A stretch of 61,270 bases of DNA from an uncultured Pseudomonadota bacterium (GTDB taxonomy: Bacteria; Myxococcota_A; Bradymonadia; Bradymonadales; Bradymonadaceae), in NCBI GenBank assembly GCA_950059285.1, contig CATLTV010000006.1, positions 1 through 61,270 of the forward strand, given 5' to 3'. Positions 7,969 to 16,427 of this stretch are shown here, piece by piece. The notes under the pieces were generated by a model that made no database searches, had not been told where the DNA came from, and saw only the letters and a list, made by a program, of their open reading frames with translations. The number at the start of each line of letters is the position of its first letter. Positions within the stretch are counted from its first letter, which is position 1. Position numbers and translations under genes: made by a program.

Positions 7969-10900
7969 ATGTCGATTGAAGATGTCATTGCGAGGAGTCG
8001 TCAACCTGGTTCTTTTGTGGAGCGCAAGCGCTTTGCTGTGGAGAGGGCCAACGCTGTCCGAAAGATGCGTCAATTCGCGCTGGCCGATCCTCACTACTAT
8101 GTGTTGGAGCTAATTCAGGCATCCGTGGCAAACGGCGCGCTCTCCATTAACTTCATGGTCGATCGTACCTCATGTACATTCTCGTACGTGGGCGGGGGAT
8201 TCAATGAGGATGAGCTGATCAAACTCTTTGACTTCCTGTTTGCCGCTCAGTCTGACATGGCCTACAGCGCGTTGCGCCAGCTCGCGCTTGGTGTCAACGC
8301 GTTGATGTTGATGTCTCCCGAACAAATTATCATTGAGTCAGGAGACGGTACGATTGAAGGGACCACACGCGTGGTCATCATGCCAGGCAAGGATCTGGTG
8401 GATGTGGGTACGCCTGAAAAGGCGCTACAAGGCACATTTATACGTGCATCAGGGCTTAATCGTTCACTTATCGCCGCCAAAAGTAACTTGCAACCTACAG
8501 AATACGGACCTCCCGAAACACAGGCGATTGAAGATCGTTGCTTGACACTTCCGATCCCCATTATTGTGAATGATCACTCCGTATTTGGTTATTCAAGTGT
8601 GCGTACGCCCACGATTTTTGGTTACTCCAAGGTGATCTCCATTGATGAAGGTGACCTCTATGGCAGCATTGGTCTGGTGGAGACTGGTGCGAACAATCCT
8701 GGTTTCAAGTTGCTCACATATGGCACGTGGGTTCAGACCGTGGACCGTGCGTTGCTATCAGGTTCACAGTTTGGCGGCGTGATCTCTTGTGACCGCTTGA
8801 ACAAGACTGCTGACCACGCTGCGATTGTGCGCGATATGCGCTATGAGGAGCTGTGGGCAAGGTTGCAGCCATATGCTCGCCAGCTTGTATATGGCAAGGT
8901 TGTAGCAGGTAAATACGAGGTGAAAACCTTTGAAGGGCGACCTGTCAGCACCAAGGAACTAAACGATATTCTTGCACAATGTGACTATGCAGTGCTCATG
9001 CAAGCTGACCTGAGCCCACGCTCTCCAGAGGCGTTACGTGCTGTGCGCATCGCCAAAGGTCTGGGCGACGATGTGCCTGTGCTCAGAGTGCAGGAAGATG
9101 ATGTCTTGAGGGTGCGTTACATGTCGCGACGTGCGCGTGTATTGATGCCAGGTTTGACGGATGGACGTGATGAGGAGTTTCTTACAAAGCCATTGATAGA
9201 TCCTCCACCCACGCCCTGGTTGATGGAGCCGATCAAGGGGGCCGTGATCACGGCAGCAGAGTTGTTGCTCGGAATCTGGAAGAAGTTTTATGCAGGAGAG
9301 GAGCTTGATCGCACGTCTGCACAGGTGATGAGCGATAAGCTCAACGCACGTTGGGTCAACTTGAACACAGATAAAGAGGGCAAGGTCGATGTGAGTCCAC
9401 TGGTGAGCGCTGTGGATGGTGTGGAGGATGGACAGCGCCACATGCTCAACGAACATGCGGCTGTGCTGGGTGCGCTCAACGCATCAGTGTATGCGCCAGT
9501 GTATGCATTTGCACAGGAAGATGAATGCCTTGTGCGGCTCGTCTCGATGGGAAGGTTGTTGTGGGCAGGACGAGTGAAGTCACCGTTCCCTGGCTTTGTT
9601 GTGGTGATGGAGATGGATGGTTTGATGCCTCGACATCTCTCACCTGTGCGTTTTGAACACAACTCTGAGCTGGATAAATATGAGCAACCAGAGGGAGAGA
9701 GTTTTGCGCGTTGGATCGCCGAAATTGCTGTGGAATCGCTCGTCACGCAGATGGAGGAAGCCACAGAGCGATTACTTGATAACCTACAAGCAGAAGACAT
9801 CAAACCAGACTCCAGCGCGGCACAGGTCTGTCTTGGTCTGCTCGCCCGCGAGTCTCATTTGCGCTTCAAGATGCAGGAAGGCACCCCTCACTTTGAGCTG
9901 CTGATGATGCGTCCGCATGTGTTGAAGTTGACCTCGTTACCGCTCTTCAAAAACCTTGATGGCGAGACGCTGGCATTGCGAGAGATCCTCGCGTGGATGC
10001 CTTCTCAAGGTGGGCTTGTCTATGGTGTGGTTGATGGGGACTTTGCCGATCTGCAAGGTGTTAACAGGTCGCGTGTACTCGATTTAACACCCGCACAGGA
10101 GTCGATCCTGATTGCATTGATTGGTGAGTCTGCTTATGTGCGTGTGGATGGTCGCGATACGCTGGCTATTTTGACCTCCCCCATGATCATTCAGGTGCGA
10201 GACCTGTTGATGGGAGATGTGGTTCAGGATGAGCAGATGCGTCAGTATGAGCAACACGATCTTCTCATATCTCAAAATGTGGAGCTGACGCCAGCGCAGG
10301 AAAAGACGTTGATTTCATCCTTGTTGCAGTTGATGAAATCACCTTCATCCAGTGACTTTAATGAGGACGATATGAGGCGACAGGCGTTGAGACATCTTCA
10401 ACGCTTTGTCTGTCGTCGATTCTTTGCGCGCGGCGAACTGCATGGATTGGAGAGCGAGCCGCTGTTTGTTGACCTTTATGGTCAGCCAATCAATATGATT
10501 GAATTTGCAAAGCTTTTACGTGGTTCTCCAGACGGTAAACCTGTGGTGTACATGGGGGATGGCCGCGCGATTGATGTGCTTGATCCTGTGCACACGAGCT
10601 TTGCCACGACGCGCTCTGACATGGATAAATCCACGCGTTGTGAGTTGGCGATGAACCCCTATCTGGCATGTTGTCTTGCGCCTTACGTGACGTTGATGCC
10701 CGCGTTTGGCTTTGAGCTTGAGTTGGAGATGTCCGAGGATGATCTCTCTTCACTGCGTTTTCTGTCCGAACATTATCTCATTAGCCACGAGATTGGTGAG
10801 AATGAGTTGATGGTAACAGGGCGTATTGGAATTGCGTTGAAGCCAAGCACCATGCCTGCATTGATCTGGAGAGACAGCGCAAGTGGGCGTTGTGTGTCGG

Positions 10901-11886
10901 CAGCGGCGGCCACGCTGGACTTTAACATTGTGGGCGTGCTTGAGGGTAAAGAGCTTGATCTTGAGGGTGTGGAGCGGTTGTTGTTCAAGCACTCCAGCGA
11001 GATGATAGAGCAACTTCTTGAGCAGTTGCCATCGTATGAGTACGGGACGGACCGATGGCGTCGCGCTGTGGATGTGTTGTTGACCTGGGCAGGAGGGTTC
11101 CTCTCCTTGCAGCATGAGCCAGGTCTTGGCGTGCACTATCTTGTGATGCATCCGTTGGCGCGTCGTATTTTACACCTTCCGTTGTTTGATACCGTGGCCC
11201 ACCAGCCGCTCCATGCCACGGCGCTGGTGCGTTCATTCTGTGCGCTTGCAAATGGTCAGGAGAATGTGGGTCAGGTGATGGATATGCTCGCTGCAAACCT
11301 TGATGCTGTCCTGCGAGGATGGCTTGAGCGCACGCTTGTGTTGGACCACGTCAGGAGGTCAAGGACAGGGCGCATGAGCAGCGTAACTGTTGAAGATCAT
11401 GGAGAGCGAACGATGTTGTTGCAGTCAGAGTGGCTGCATAATCTCAAGTATACCATACGCCATTATTTGCATGACCTGCGACCTGACATTGGGCATGTCA
11501 CGCATATTGAAGTGCTGTCGCTTGCCGTGCTCGAGGATATGGGTCATATGCAACACTATGCAGCTGAATTCCGTCGATGGAGACTAAAGGATCGTCAGAA
11601 AACGCCGTTTCTTTTATTGAAGAGCAGAACCTCCGAGCTGCTCATTGTCGATGATACGCACTGGCTCTTTGAGAGGATTGCAGCAGCATACCAGGAAGGG
11701 AAGAGGACGCAGGTGAGTGAGTTCATCGCGTGGGCACTGCTTGCCATCTATGCGCATCTGAATGCATTGTTGGAGCCTGTCACCAATCTCCACGAACAGC
11801 AGTTCCAGATCGCGGTGATGAGAGCGCTCTTGCATCACAAGCTTGAGCTGAAGTCATGGGCTGCTCAGAATGGCGAGGCGCAATAA
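7969..11886 (+). CDS. Giant protein with degenerate GHKL-like N-terminus
   Basis: A 1305-residue soluble protein. Residues ~20-200 align by eye with the N-terminal domain of the preceding HSP90-like ATPase: ELIQASVANG (47-56) matches ELVQNSIDAG but Asn and Asp are both Ala; the G1 region is YVGGGF (73-78) without the Asp pair; the G2 region reads RQLALGVNA without its glycines. I therefore infer an HSP90-like fold that no longer binds ATP. The remaining ~1100 residues have no recognised domain, no membrane helices and no obvious repeats. The ATG at 7969 follows a weak ribosome site (AAAGAG). It is the last gene of the kinase unit. Confidence 0.85.
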   Translation: MSIEDVIARSRQPGSFVERKRFAVERANAVRKMRQFALADPHYYVLELIQASVANGALSINFMVDRTSCTFSYVGGGFNEDELIKLFDFLFAAQSDMAYSALRQLALGVNALMLMSPEQIIIESGDGTIEGTTRVVIMPGKDLVDVGTPEKALQGTFIRASGLNRSLIAAKSNLQPTEYGPPETQAIEDRCLTLPIPIIVNDHSVFGYSSVRTPTIFGYSKVISIDEGDLYGSIGLVETGANNPGFKLLTYGTWVQTVDRALLSGSQFGGVISCDRLNKTADHAAIVRDMRYEELWARLQPYARQLVYGKVVAGKYEVKTFEGRPVSTKELNDILAQCDYAVLMQADLSPRSPEALRAVRIAKGLGDDVPVLRVQEDDVLRVRYMSRRARVLMPGLTDGRDEEFLTKPLIDPPPTPWLMEPIKGAVITAAELLLGIWKKFYAGEELDRTSAQVMSDKLNARWVNLNTDKEGKVDVSPLVSAVDGVEDGQRHMLNEHAAVLGALNASVYAPVYAFAQEDECLVRLVSMGRLLWAGRVKSPFPGFVVVMEMDGLMPRHLSPVRFEHNSELDKYEQPEGESFARWIAEIAVESLVTQMEEATERLLDNLQAEDIKPDSSAAQVCLGLLARESHLRFKMQEGTPHFELLMMRPHVLKLTSLPLFKNLDGETLALREILAWMPSQGGLVYGVVDGDFADLQGVNRSRVLDLTPAQESILIALIGESAYVRVDGRDTLAILTSPMIIQVRDLLMGDVVQDEQMRQYEQHDLLISQNVELTPAQEKTLISSLLQLMKSPSSSDFNEDDMRRQALRHLQRFVCRRFFARGELHGLESEPLFVDLYGQPINMIEFAKLLRGSPDGKPVVYMGDGRAIDVLDPVHTSFATTRSDMDKSTRCELAMNPYLACCLAPYVTLMPAFGFELELEMSEDDLSSLRFLSEHYLISHEIGENELMVTGRIGIALKPSTMPALIWRDSASGRCVSAAAATLDFNIVGVLEGKELDLEGVERLLFKHSSEMIEQLLEQLPSYEYGTDRWRRAVDVLLTWAGGFLSLQHEPGLGVHYLVMHPLARRILHLPLFDTVAHQPLHATALVRSFCALANGQENVGQVMDMLAANLDAVLRGWLERTLVLDHVRRSRTGRMSSVTVEDHGERTMLLQSEWLHNLKYTIRHYLHDLRPDIGHVTHIEVLSLAVLEDMGHMQHYAAEFRRWRLKDRQKTPFLLLKSRTSELLIVDDTHWLFERIAAAYQEGKRTQVSEFIAWALLAIYAHLNALLEPVTNLHEQQFQIAVMRALLHHKLELKSWAAQNGEAQ

Positions 11887-12031
11887 AAAAGTGCGTTTGA
11901 AACCTGATTTATCTGTCACACATTGTTTATCCTGGAAGCGAACTTGTGTAAAATTGTGACTCACGGATGCATAAAGTCATCTTTTATGAGTGAGGAGTGG
12001 GTCTGAAAACGCATTGACTATGTGTATATGA

Positions 12032-12092
12032 CTCGTGTTGCTGGGGTGTGCGCGTATGCTTTTTTAGCATGTGACACAAACCCATACACGAG
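12032..12092 (+). promoter_or_regulatory. Imperfect 61-base leader hairpin before GGDEF gene
   Basis: CTCGTGT at the left pairs with ACACGAG at the right, with further pairing inside (TGGGGTGTG with CACAAACCCA) and an apical ATGCT/AGCAT stem with a T-rich loop. It ends 26 bases before the GGDEF gene. It does not match the c-di-GMP riboswitch consensus as I know it. It may be a leader RNA structure or an operator. Confidence 0.4.
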
Positions 12093-12117
12093 CATTACGG
12101 GTACTCAATGGGATTGA

Positions 12118-13407
12118 ATGGAGCGCATTGTGAAGTCCACAGGGATGTCATCACGACGTGGCGTGGTGCTTGTTTTAAATGAGTCGGGACGGTTGTCAGA
12201 GATTCGAGCGCAGTTAAGCAACCTTGAGCACAAGGTTGAGGTGACGATTGGGTCCGAGCAACTCCAGTGTTACCTTGAGTCAGAGGATCAACAGGGCGTG
12301 TTCTTGCTTGATGCCGAGCTCTTTGGTGGCGAGGATCGTGAGGCCGTGCTTACACGCCTGATCGCGTTGCTTGACGGTAAGAAGTGTGCGGTGCTCTCCG
12401 AGAATAGTTCCTTCAAAAACAGGGCGGCAAGTGTCGCGCTTGGCGCGCGTGCTTTCTTGCAAATCCCGCTTGATCCGTCCGTGCTCTCAGAGCGTCTGGA
12501 TGTGATGACGCTTGGCGATGATGAGCAGGCTCCAGCGCGAATTTTTATCCTCCAGTATGGTGAGGGCGCAGATTCAGGGCATTTGAAGCTCTGTCTTGAA
12601 GAAGCAGGGATGAACGCCTCGTTATTTACCAGCGCGGACACCATGTTTGATGCGCTTGATGAACACCGCCCCGAGCTGTTTCTCTTTGATCAAAGCGGCG
12701 TGTCGCTGGAGATTCTGGATATCGTCAAAGCAATACGTCAGGATGCAAACTTGTTGGGTGTGCCCATTTTGCTGTCGACCGAAAATACGGGTATGAATGG
12801 GTTTCTGTCTGCTGTTCAGGCGGGGTGTGACAACATCATCGAGAAACCTGCGCAGGCAGCGCATCTGTTGACTGCTGTCAGACCAAGGGTCGCGCGTTTT
12901 CGTCGTCTCAGGGCATCGATGGCCACAGATGGACTCACTGGATTGTATAACCACACCTACTTCAAGGAGAGGTTACAGGGGCAGGTTTCACAACGCATGC
13001 GCACGATGTCTCCTATCTCGCTAGCGATGATTGATATCGACTCGTTCAAGCAAATCAACGACACCCACGGCCACCCCGCTGGAGACAGCGTCTTGAGGCA
13101 CCTCGCACAGCTCCTCAAGGGGCGATTAAGGCGCTCTGATATCCTCGGTCGTTATGGTGGTGATGAGTTTGCTGTCCTGATGCCAGACACTGAAATTCAC
13201 GACGCCGCCAGAGTGCTTGAGCAGGTGCGCAGACGGTTTCATGAGATCGAACATCAGGGCTCCAGAAACACGTTTCGTGCGTCTTTTAGCTGTGGCATCG
13301 CAGCGTTTCCCACCTATTCCTCGGAGGCTACCTTGACTTCAGCCGCAGATCAGGCGCTGTATGAGGCCAAAGGTCAGGGGAAAAATAGGATTTATGCAAA
13401 GGCTTGA
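12118..13407 (+). CDS. Diguanylate cyclase with two degenerate receiver domains
   Basis: A 429-residue protein. Residues ~14-130 and ~140-262 have receiver-domain patterning (FLLDAELFG, LFLFDQSG, and Lys-Pro late in the second), but the N-terminal acidic pair that holds Mg is missing in both (LVLNESG, IFILQYG). Residues ~270-429 form a GGDEF domain with the signature GGDEF at 347-351 and the inhibitory RxxD motif (RRSD, 338-341) five residues upstream, so it should make c-di-GMP with product feedback. This is a PleD-like layout in which the receivers are probably structural. It has no membrane segment. An alternative ATG lies at 12148. It stands alone. Confidence 0.9.
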   Translation: MERIVKSTGMSSRRGVVLVLNESGRLSEIRAQLSNLEHKVEVTIGSEQLQCYLESEDQQGVFLLDAELFGGEDREAVLTRLIALLDGKKCAVLSENSSFKNRAASVALGARAFLQIPLDPSVLSERLDVMTLGDDEQAPARIFILQYGEGADSGHLKLCLEEAGMNASLFTSADTMFDALDEHRPELFLFDQSGVSLEILDIVKAIRQDANLLGVPILLSTENTGMNGFLSAVQAGCDNIIEKPAQAAHLLTAVRPRVARFRRLRASMATDGLTGLYNHTYFKERLQGQVSQRMRTMSPISLAMIDIDSFKQINDTHGHPAGDSVLRHLAQLLKGRLRRSDILGRYGGDEFAVLMPDTEIHDAARVLEQVRRRFHEIEHQGSRNTFRASFSCGIAAFPTYSSEATLTSAADQALYEAKGQGKNRIYAKA

Positions 13408-13731
13408 AATGACTTTGTTATGAATGTGTTACGTGCTTTTTGAGAGTGCCTCATGGGGGGAGCAACAAATTTAGGCTTGTTAACTGGACGGATCGTGACA
13501 ATCCTCTTCTGTGTCACGAGATTTGGGGAGTTGTAATGGATGATGAAGCGCGCTCCCTCTTGTGTCACGACTAACCCGTGAGCACATGTCAGAGGTTCTC
13601 TGGCGCAAGACCACAACATCTGTGGTGATGGCGCGCCGTTCAGTCGTCGGCCTGTGACGTCACCTGCACACAAGCAGGTTTAACAATCATGTGTTCAACA
13701 GGACAATTACACACAAGGAGAAGTTACGCTT
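13408..13731. other. Intergenic region with short direct repeats
   Basis: 324 bases without a convincing gene. TGTGTCACGA occurs twice (13511-13520 and 13561-13570), and a GTGACGTCAC palindrome lies near 13655. These could be sites for a regulator of the PHA-system gene; the evidence is only the repetition. Confidence 0.35.
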
Positions 13732-14049
13732 ATGAAGCATAGCATTAAACATGATATTTCTGATGATCTTGCCAAGAAGGCAACCAAGAAGGCGTTTGAA
13801 TCTTACATCGAGCGTTTCTCGGAGTTTAACCCCACTGCAAACTGGACCTCTGACAGCCGTGCTGACATCGGTTTTGCTGTGAAGGGTAAAAAGTTGGATG
13901 GCTCTGTCGAGCTTGCTCCAGGCACCATCAACCTTGAAATGAACGTGCCCTTTTTGTTCAAGCCTTTTGAGAAAAAGGCGGTTGGCGTCATCGAAGGCGA
14001 GATTCAAAAATGGATCACCCGCGCCAAAAATGGTGAGCTTGGTGAGTAA
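13732..14049 (+). CDS. Polyhydroxyalkanoate system family protein
   Basis: A 105-residue protein with a good AAGGAGA site. It matches, by eye, the small family annotated as putative polyhydroxyalkanoic acid system protein (PHA_gran_rgn, PF09650): MKHSIKHD at the start, AKKATKKAFESY, then ADIGFAVKGKKLDG and a C-terminal VPFLFKPFEKKAV...IQKWI. Members are linked to storage granules, but the molecular role is not settled. It is soluble. No pha biosynthesis gene is in the window, so the link to granules rests on the family only. Confidence 0.85.
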   Translation: MKHSIKHDISDDLAKKATKKAFESYIERFSEFNPTANWTSDSRADIGFAVKGKKLDGSVELAPGTINLEMNVPFLFKPFEKKAVGVIEGEIQKWITRAKNGELGE

Positions 14050-14056
14050 GTTCTCC

Positions 14057-14114
14057 GCATAGAAAACAAGAGAAGCCAGAGGGTTAACCCTCTGGCTTCT
14101 CTTGTTTTCTATGC
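14057..14114. terminator. 58-bp perfect palindrome between convergent genes
   Basis: Two 29-base arms meet at TTAA without a spacer, beginning 8 bases after the PHA-system stop and ending 10 bases before the prolyl oligopeptidase stop. A bidirectional terminator is the simplest reading. Confidence 0.8.
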
Positions 14115-14123
14115 CACTTCAGA

Positions 14124-16310
14124 TCACTTTGTAGCAGGCACGCTCATGCCAAGCTGCTTCATCAGGAACGCGTAGGTGTCCACGTCGCTCTCGACCCACT
14201 TCTTGACCATGTCACCTCCACCATGACCTGCGTTCTCCTCAATCCTCAACAACAACGGCTCTCCATCGGGATCGGCGTGCTGCAATGCGGCCACCATCTT
14301 TCTTGCGTGCAGTGGATCAACGCGATCATCGCTGTCCGCCGAGAGAAATAGCGCCGCAGGATAGTCCACACCAGGTGTGATGTGATGATAGGGCGAGTAG
14401 GCAAACAGTGTCTTGAATTGCTCGGCGTCATCTGCGCTTCCGTATTCTGGAATCCAGGTCTTTCCGCTGCCATGCAAGTGGTAACGCACCATGTCAAGCA
14501 ACGGCACAGCACACACCACAGCGCCGTACAGTTCAGGTTCCTGTGTCATCGCTGCGCCCACCAACAACCCACCATTTGAGCCACCACGAATCGCAAGCTT
14601 CTTGGGTGAGGTGTACTTGTTCTCAATGAGGTATTTTGCGGCTGCGTGGAAGTCATCAAAGACATTCTGTTTCTTATCCAACATCCCTGCTTTGTGCCAG
14701 GATTCGCCATACTCACCGCCGCCACGAAGGTTGGCCACAGCATAACCACCACCCATCTCGAGCCATGGATAAATGCTGGAGCGGAATCCTGGACTCAAAC
14801 TTACGTTAAACCCGCCGTATCCATAGAGGATGAAGGGTGTGTTTCCATCAAGTTTAACGTCCTTTTTGGTCACCACAAACATCGTGACTTCAGTGCCATC
14901 CTTGGATGGATAACGCACCTGCTCGACCTTGTAGGGAGAGGGATCAACGGGCACATCAATTTTGGCCCAGAGCTTGGTTTCTCCCGTGTTGATGTTGGTC
15001 TGATAGACCTGATTTGGCACCGTAAATGAGGTGAATGTGAAGTATGCCTCAGGCTTGTCAGGCTCGCCAATGACGCGACTTGTCGCACCAATTGTGGGGA
15101 GGCTGATCTCTCCTTCACGCACACCATCAAGGTTGTGAGTGTAGAGCTTGTTGTATGCGTTCTCCATGTAATTGAGGACGAGTTTTCCGCCCACAATGCT
15201 CATACCATCAAGCACTGCGCTCTCGTGCTCAGGCACAATCTCTTTGGCTGTTTCAAGGCTTGGATTCTTGATGCTTGTCTTGAGGACACGCATGTTGGGC
15301 GCGTTCCAGTTTGTGGTGATAAACAGGTCGTCACCAAAGTCGCTCAGTGAGAATGTCGCATCAATGCCTTCAGCAAGTGTGGTCCACTTGGCATCAGCAT
15401 CACTTGCGTCGCGATAATACACATCATTCTGACTCCAGCCCTTGAACTTGTAGTAAAAGAGTTTTTCACCATTGTGTGATAGCTCCACGCCCACAAACAT
15501 TTTGGGGTCATTGGTACGCTCTACAATACGTTGATCTTGCTTGGGATCTTCTCCCAGCTTGTGGAACTTGATCTCGGCATAACCAGGGCGATCCTGAGTA
15601 GGGATGGTTTTGTCTGTAGGAACCCAGGTGTAGTAGAATCCCGAGTTATCCTTGGTCCATGAAGGCCACGCGTATTTGGCACCTTCAATGACATCAACCT
15701 TGCTTGTGGTGCCTGCGTCCACATCCATGACGTAGAGCACGGCTTCATCGGCGTTGTTCTCGTTGAGCGTGTAGGCCATCAACTTGCCATCGCGAGAGGG
15801 ATAGATGTCACCAAGCGATACGCTCCCATCTTCGCTCAAGGTATTGGGATCAATGAGGATCTTCTCTTCACCATCGATGCCGTCTTTCCAGTAGAGCACA
15901 TATTTCTCCTGGCCTGCCTTGCGGCGATAGAGGAAGAACCTGTCGCCATGTCGACGAGGTGTGCTCACGGCATCAATATAATAGAGCTCCATGAAACGCT
16001 TTGTGAGCCAGCTTCGTCCATCAAGCTTTTGAAGGTAGTCATCCGTGAAGGATTGTTGTGTGTTCATCCACGTTTGCACCTCGGGGGAGTCCGCGTCTTC
16101 AAGCCAACGGTAGGGATCAGCAACTTGCTGGCCGTGCAGGGTGTCGACGGTATCTTCACGACGAGAATCAGGATAATTCATGGTTGTGCTCTGGGTTGAG
16201 GTGGTTTCACTGGGTGTGTTTTCTGGCGCGCTCTTGCACGAGGTCGTACAAAGCAAAGCAGCGCTGACGAGAGTAATCGTTGTCCTCCATGGGAGGTGAG
16301 CAAGGAACAT
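14124..16310 (-). CDS. Prolyl oligopeptidase (S9A), exported
   Basis: The open frame extends to 16424, but the ATG at 16310 (MFLAHLPW) puts a signal peptide at the N-terminus, giving 728 residues. A Cys follows the hydrophobic core (LCTTSCKS), so it may be a lipoprotein, although the lipobox is not typical. The catalytic triad is visible: Ser578 in GGSNGGLL, Asp in DSDDRVDP (659-666) and His696 in NAGHGGG. The N-terminal half carries the propeller of S9A enzymes (DPYRWLED near the start). It cleaves after proline in short peptides, probably in the periplasm or outside. The LRR gene at 16428 reads in the same direction upstream. Confidence 0.93.
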   Translation of the reverse strand: MFLAHLPWRTTITLVSAALLCTTSCKSAPENTPSETTSTQSTTMNYPDSRREDTVDTLHGQQVADPYRWLEDADSPEVQTWMNTQQSFTDDYLQKLDGRSWLTKRFMELYYIDAVSTPRRHGDRFFLYRRKAGQEKYVLYWKDGIDGEEKILIDPNTLSEDGSVSLGDIYPSRDGKLMAYTLNENNADEAVLYVMDVDAGTTSKVDVIEGAKYAWPSWTKDNSGFYYTWVPTDKTIPTQDRPGYAEIKFHKLGEDPKQDQRIVERTNDPKMFVGVELSHNGEKLFYYKFKGWSQNDVYYRDASDADAKWTTLAEGIDATFSLSDFGDDLFITTNWNAPNMRVLKTSIKNPSLETAKEIVPEHESAVLDGMSIVGGKLVLNYMENAYNKLYTHNLDGVREGEISLPTIGATSRVIGEPDKPEAYFTFTSFTVPNQVYQTNINTGETKLWAKIDVPVDPSPYKVEQVRYPSKDGTEVTMFVVTKKDVKLDGNTPFILYGYGGFNVSLSPGFRSSIYPWLEMGGGYAVANLRGGGEYGESWHKAGMLDKKQNVFDDFHAAAKYLIENKYTSPKKLAIRGGSNGGLLVGAAMTQEPELYGAVVCAVPLLDMVRYHLHGSGKTWIPEYGSADDAEQFKTLFAYSPYHHITPGVDYPAALFLSADSDDRVDPLHARKMVAALQHADPDGEPLLLRIEENAGHGGGDMVKKWVESDVDTYAFLMKQLGMSVPATK

Positions 16311-16427
16311 AATCAACCTTATATGATATGGGTTTCCGTGTGTTCTGAAGCAGCGCACATACTGTTGTAGTGTGAGGACACCTGTCAATGGCGTAGCGCT
16401 TTTAGCTCCAGGTTCCATGGACACATT

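Noticed and set aside
13392-13673. 93-codon open frame on the minus strand in the gap before the PHA gene
   Set aside because: No ribosome site, biased composition unlike the neighbours, and it overlaps the end of the GGDEF gene.
16311-16424. N-terminal extension of the prolyl oligopeptidase frame
   Set aside because: The added 38 residues would hide the signal peptide; starting at 16310 exposes it.
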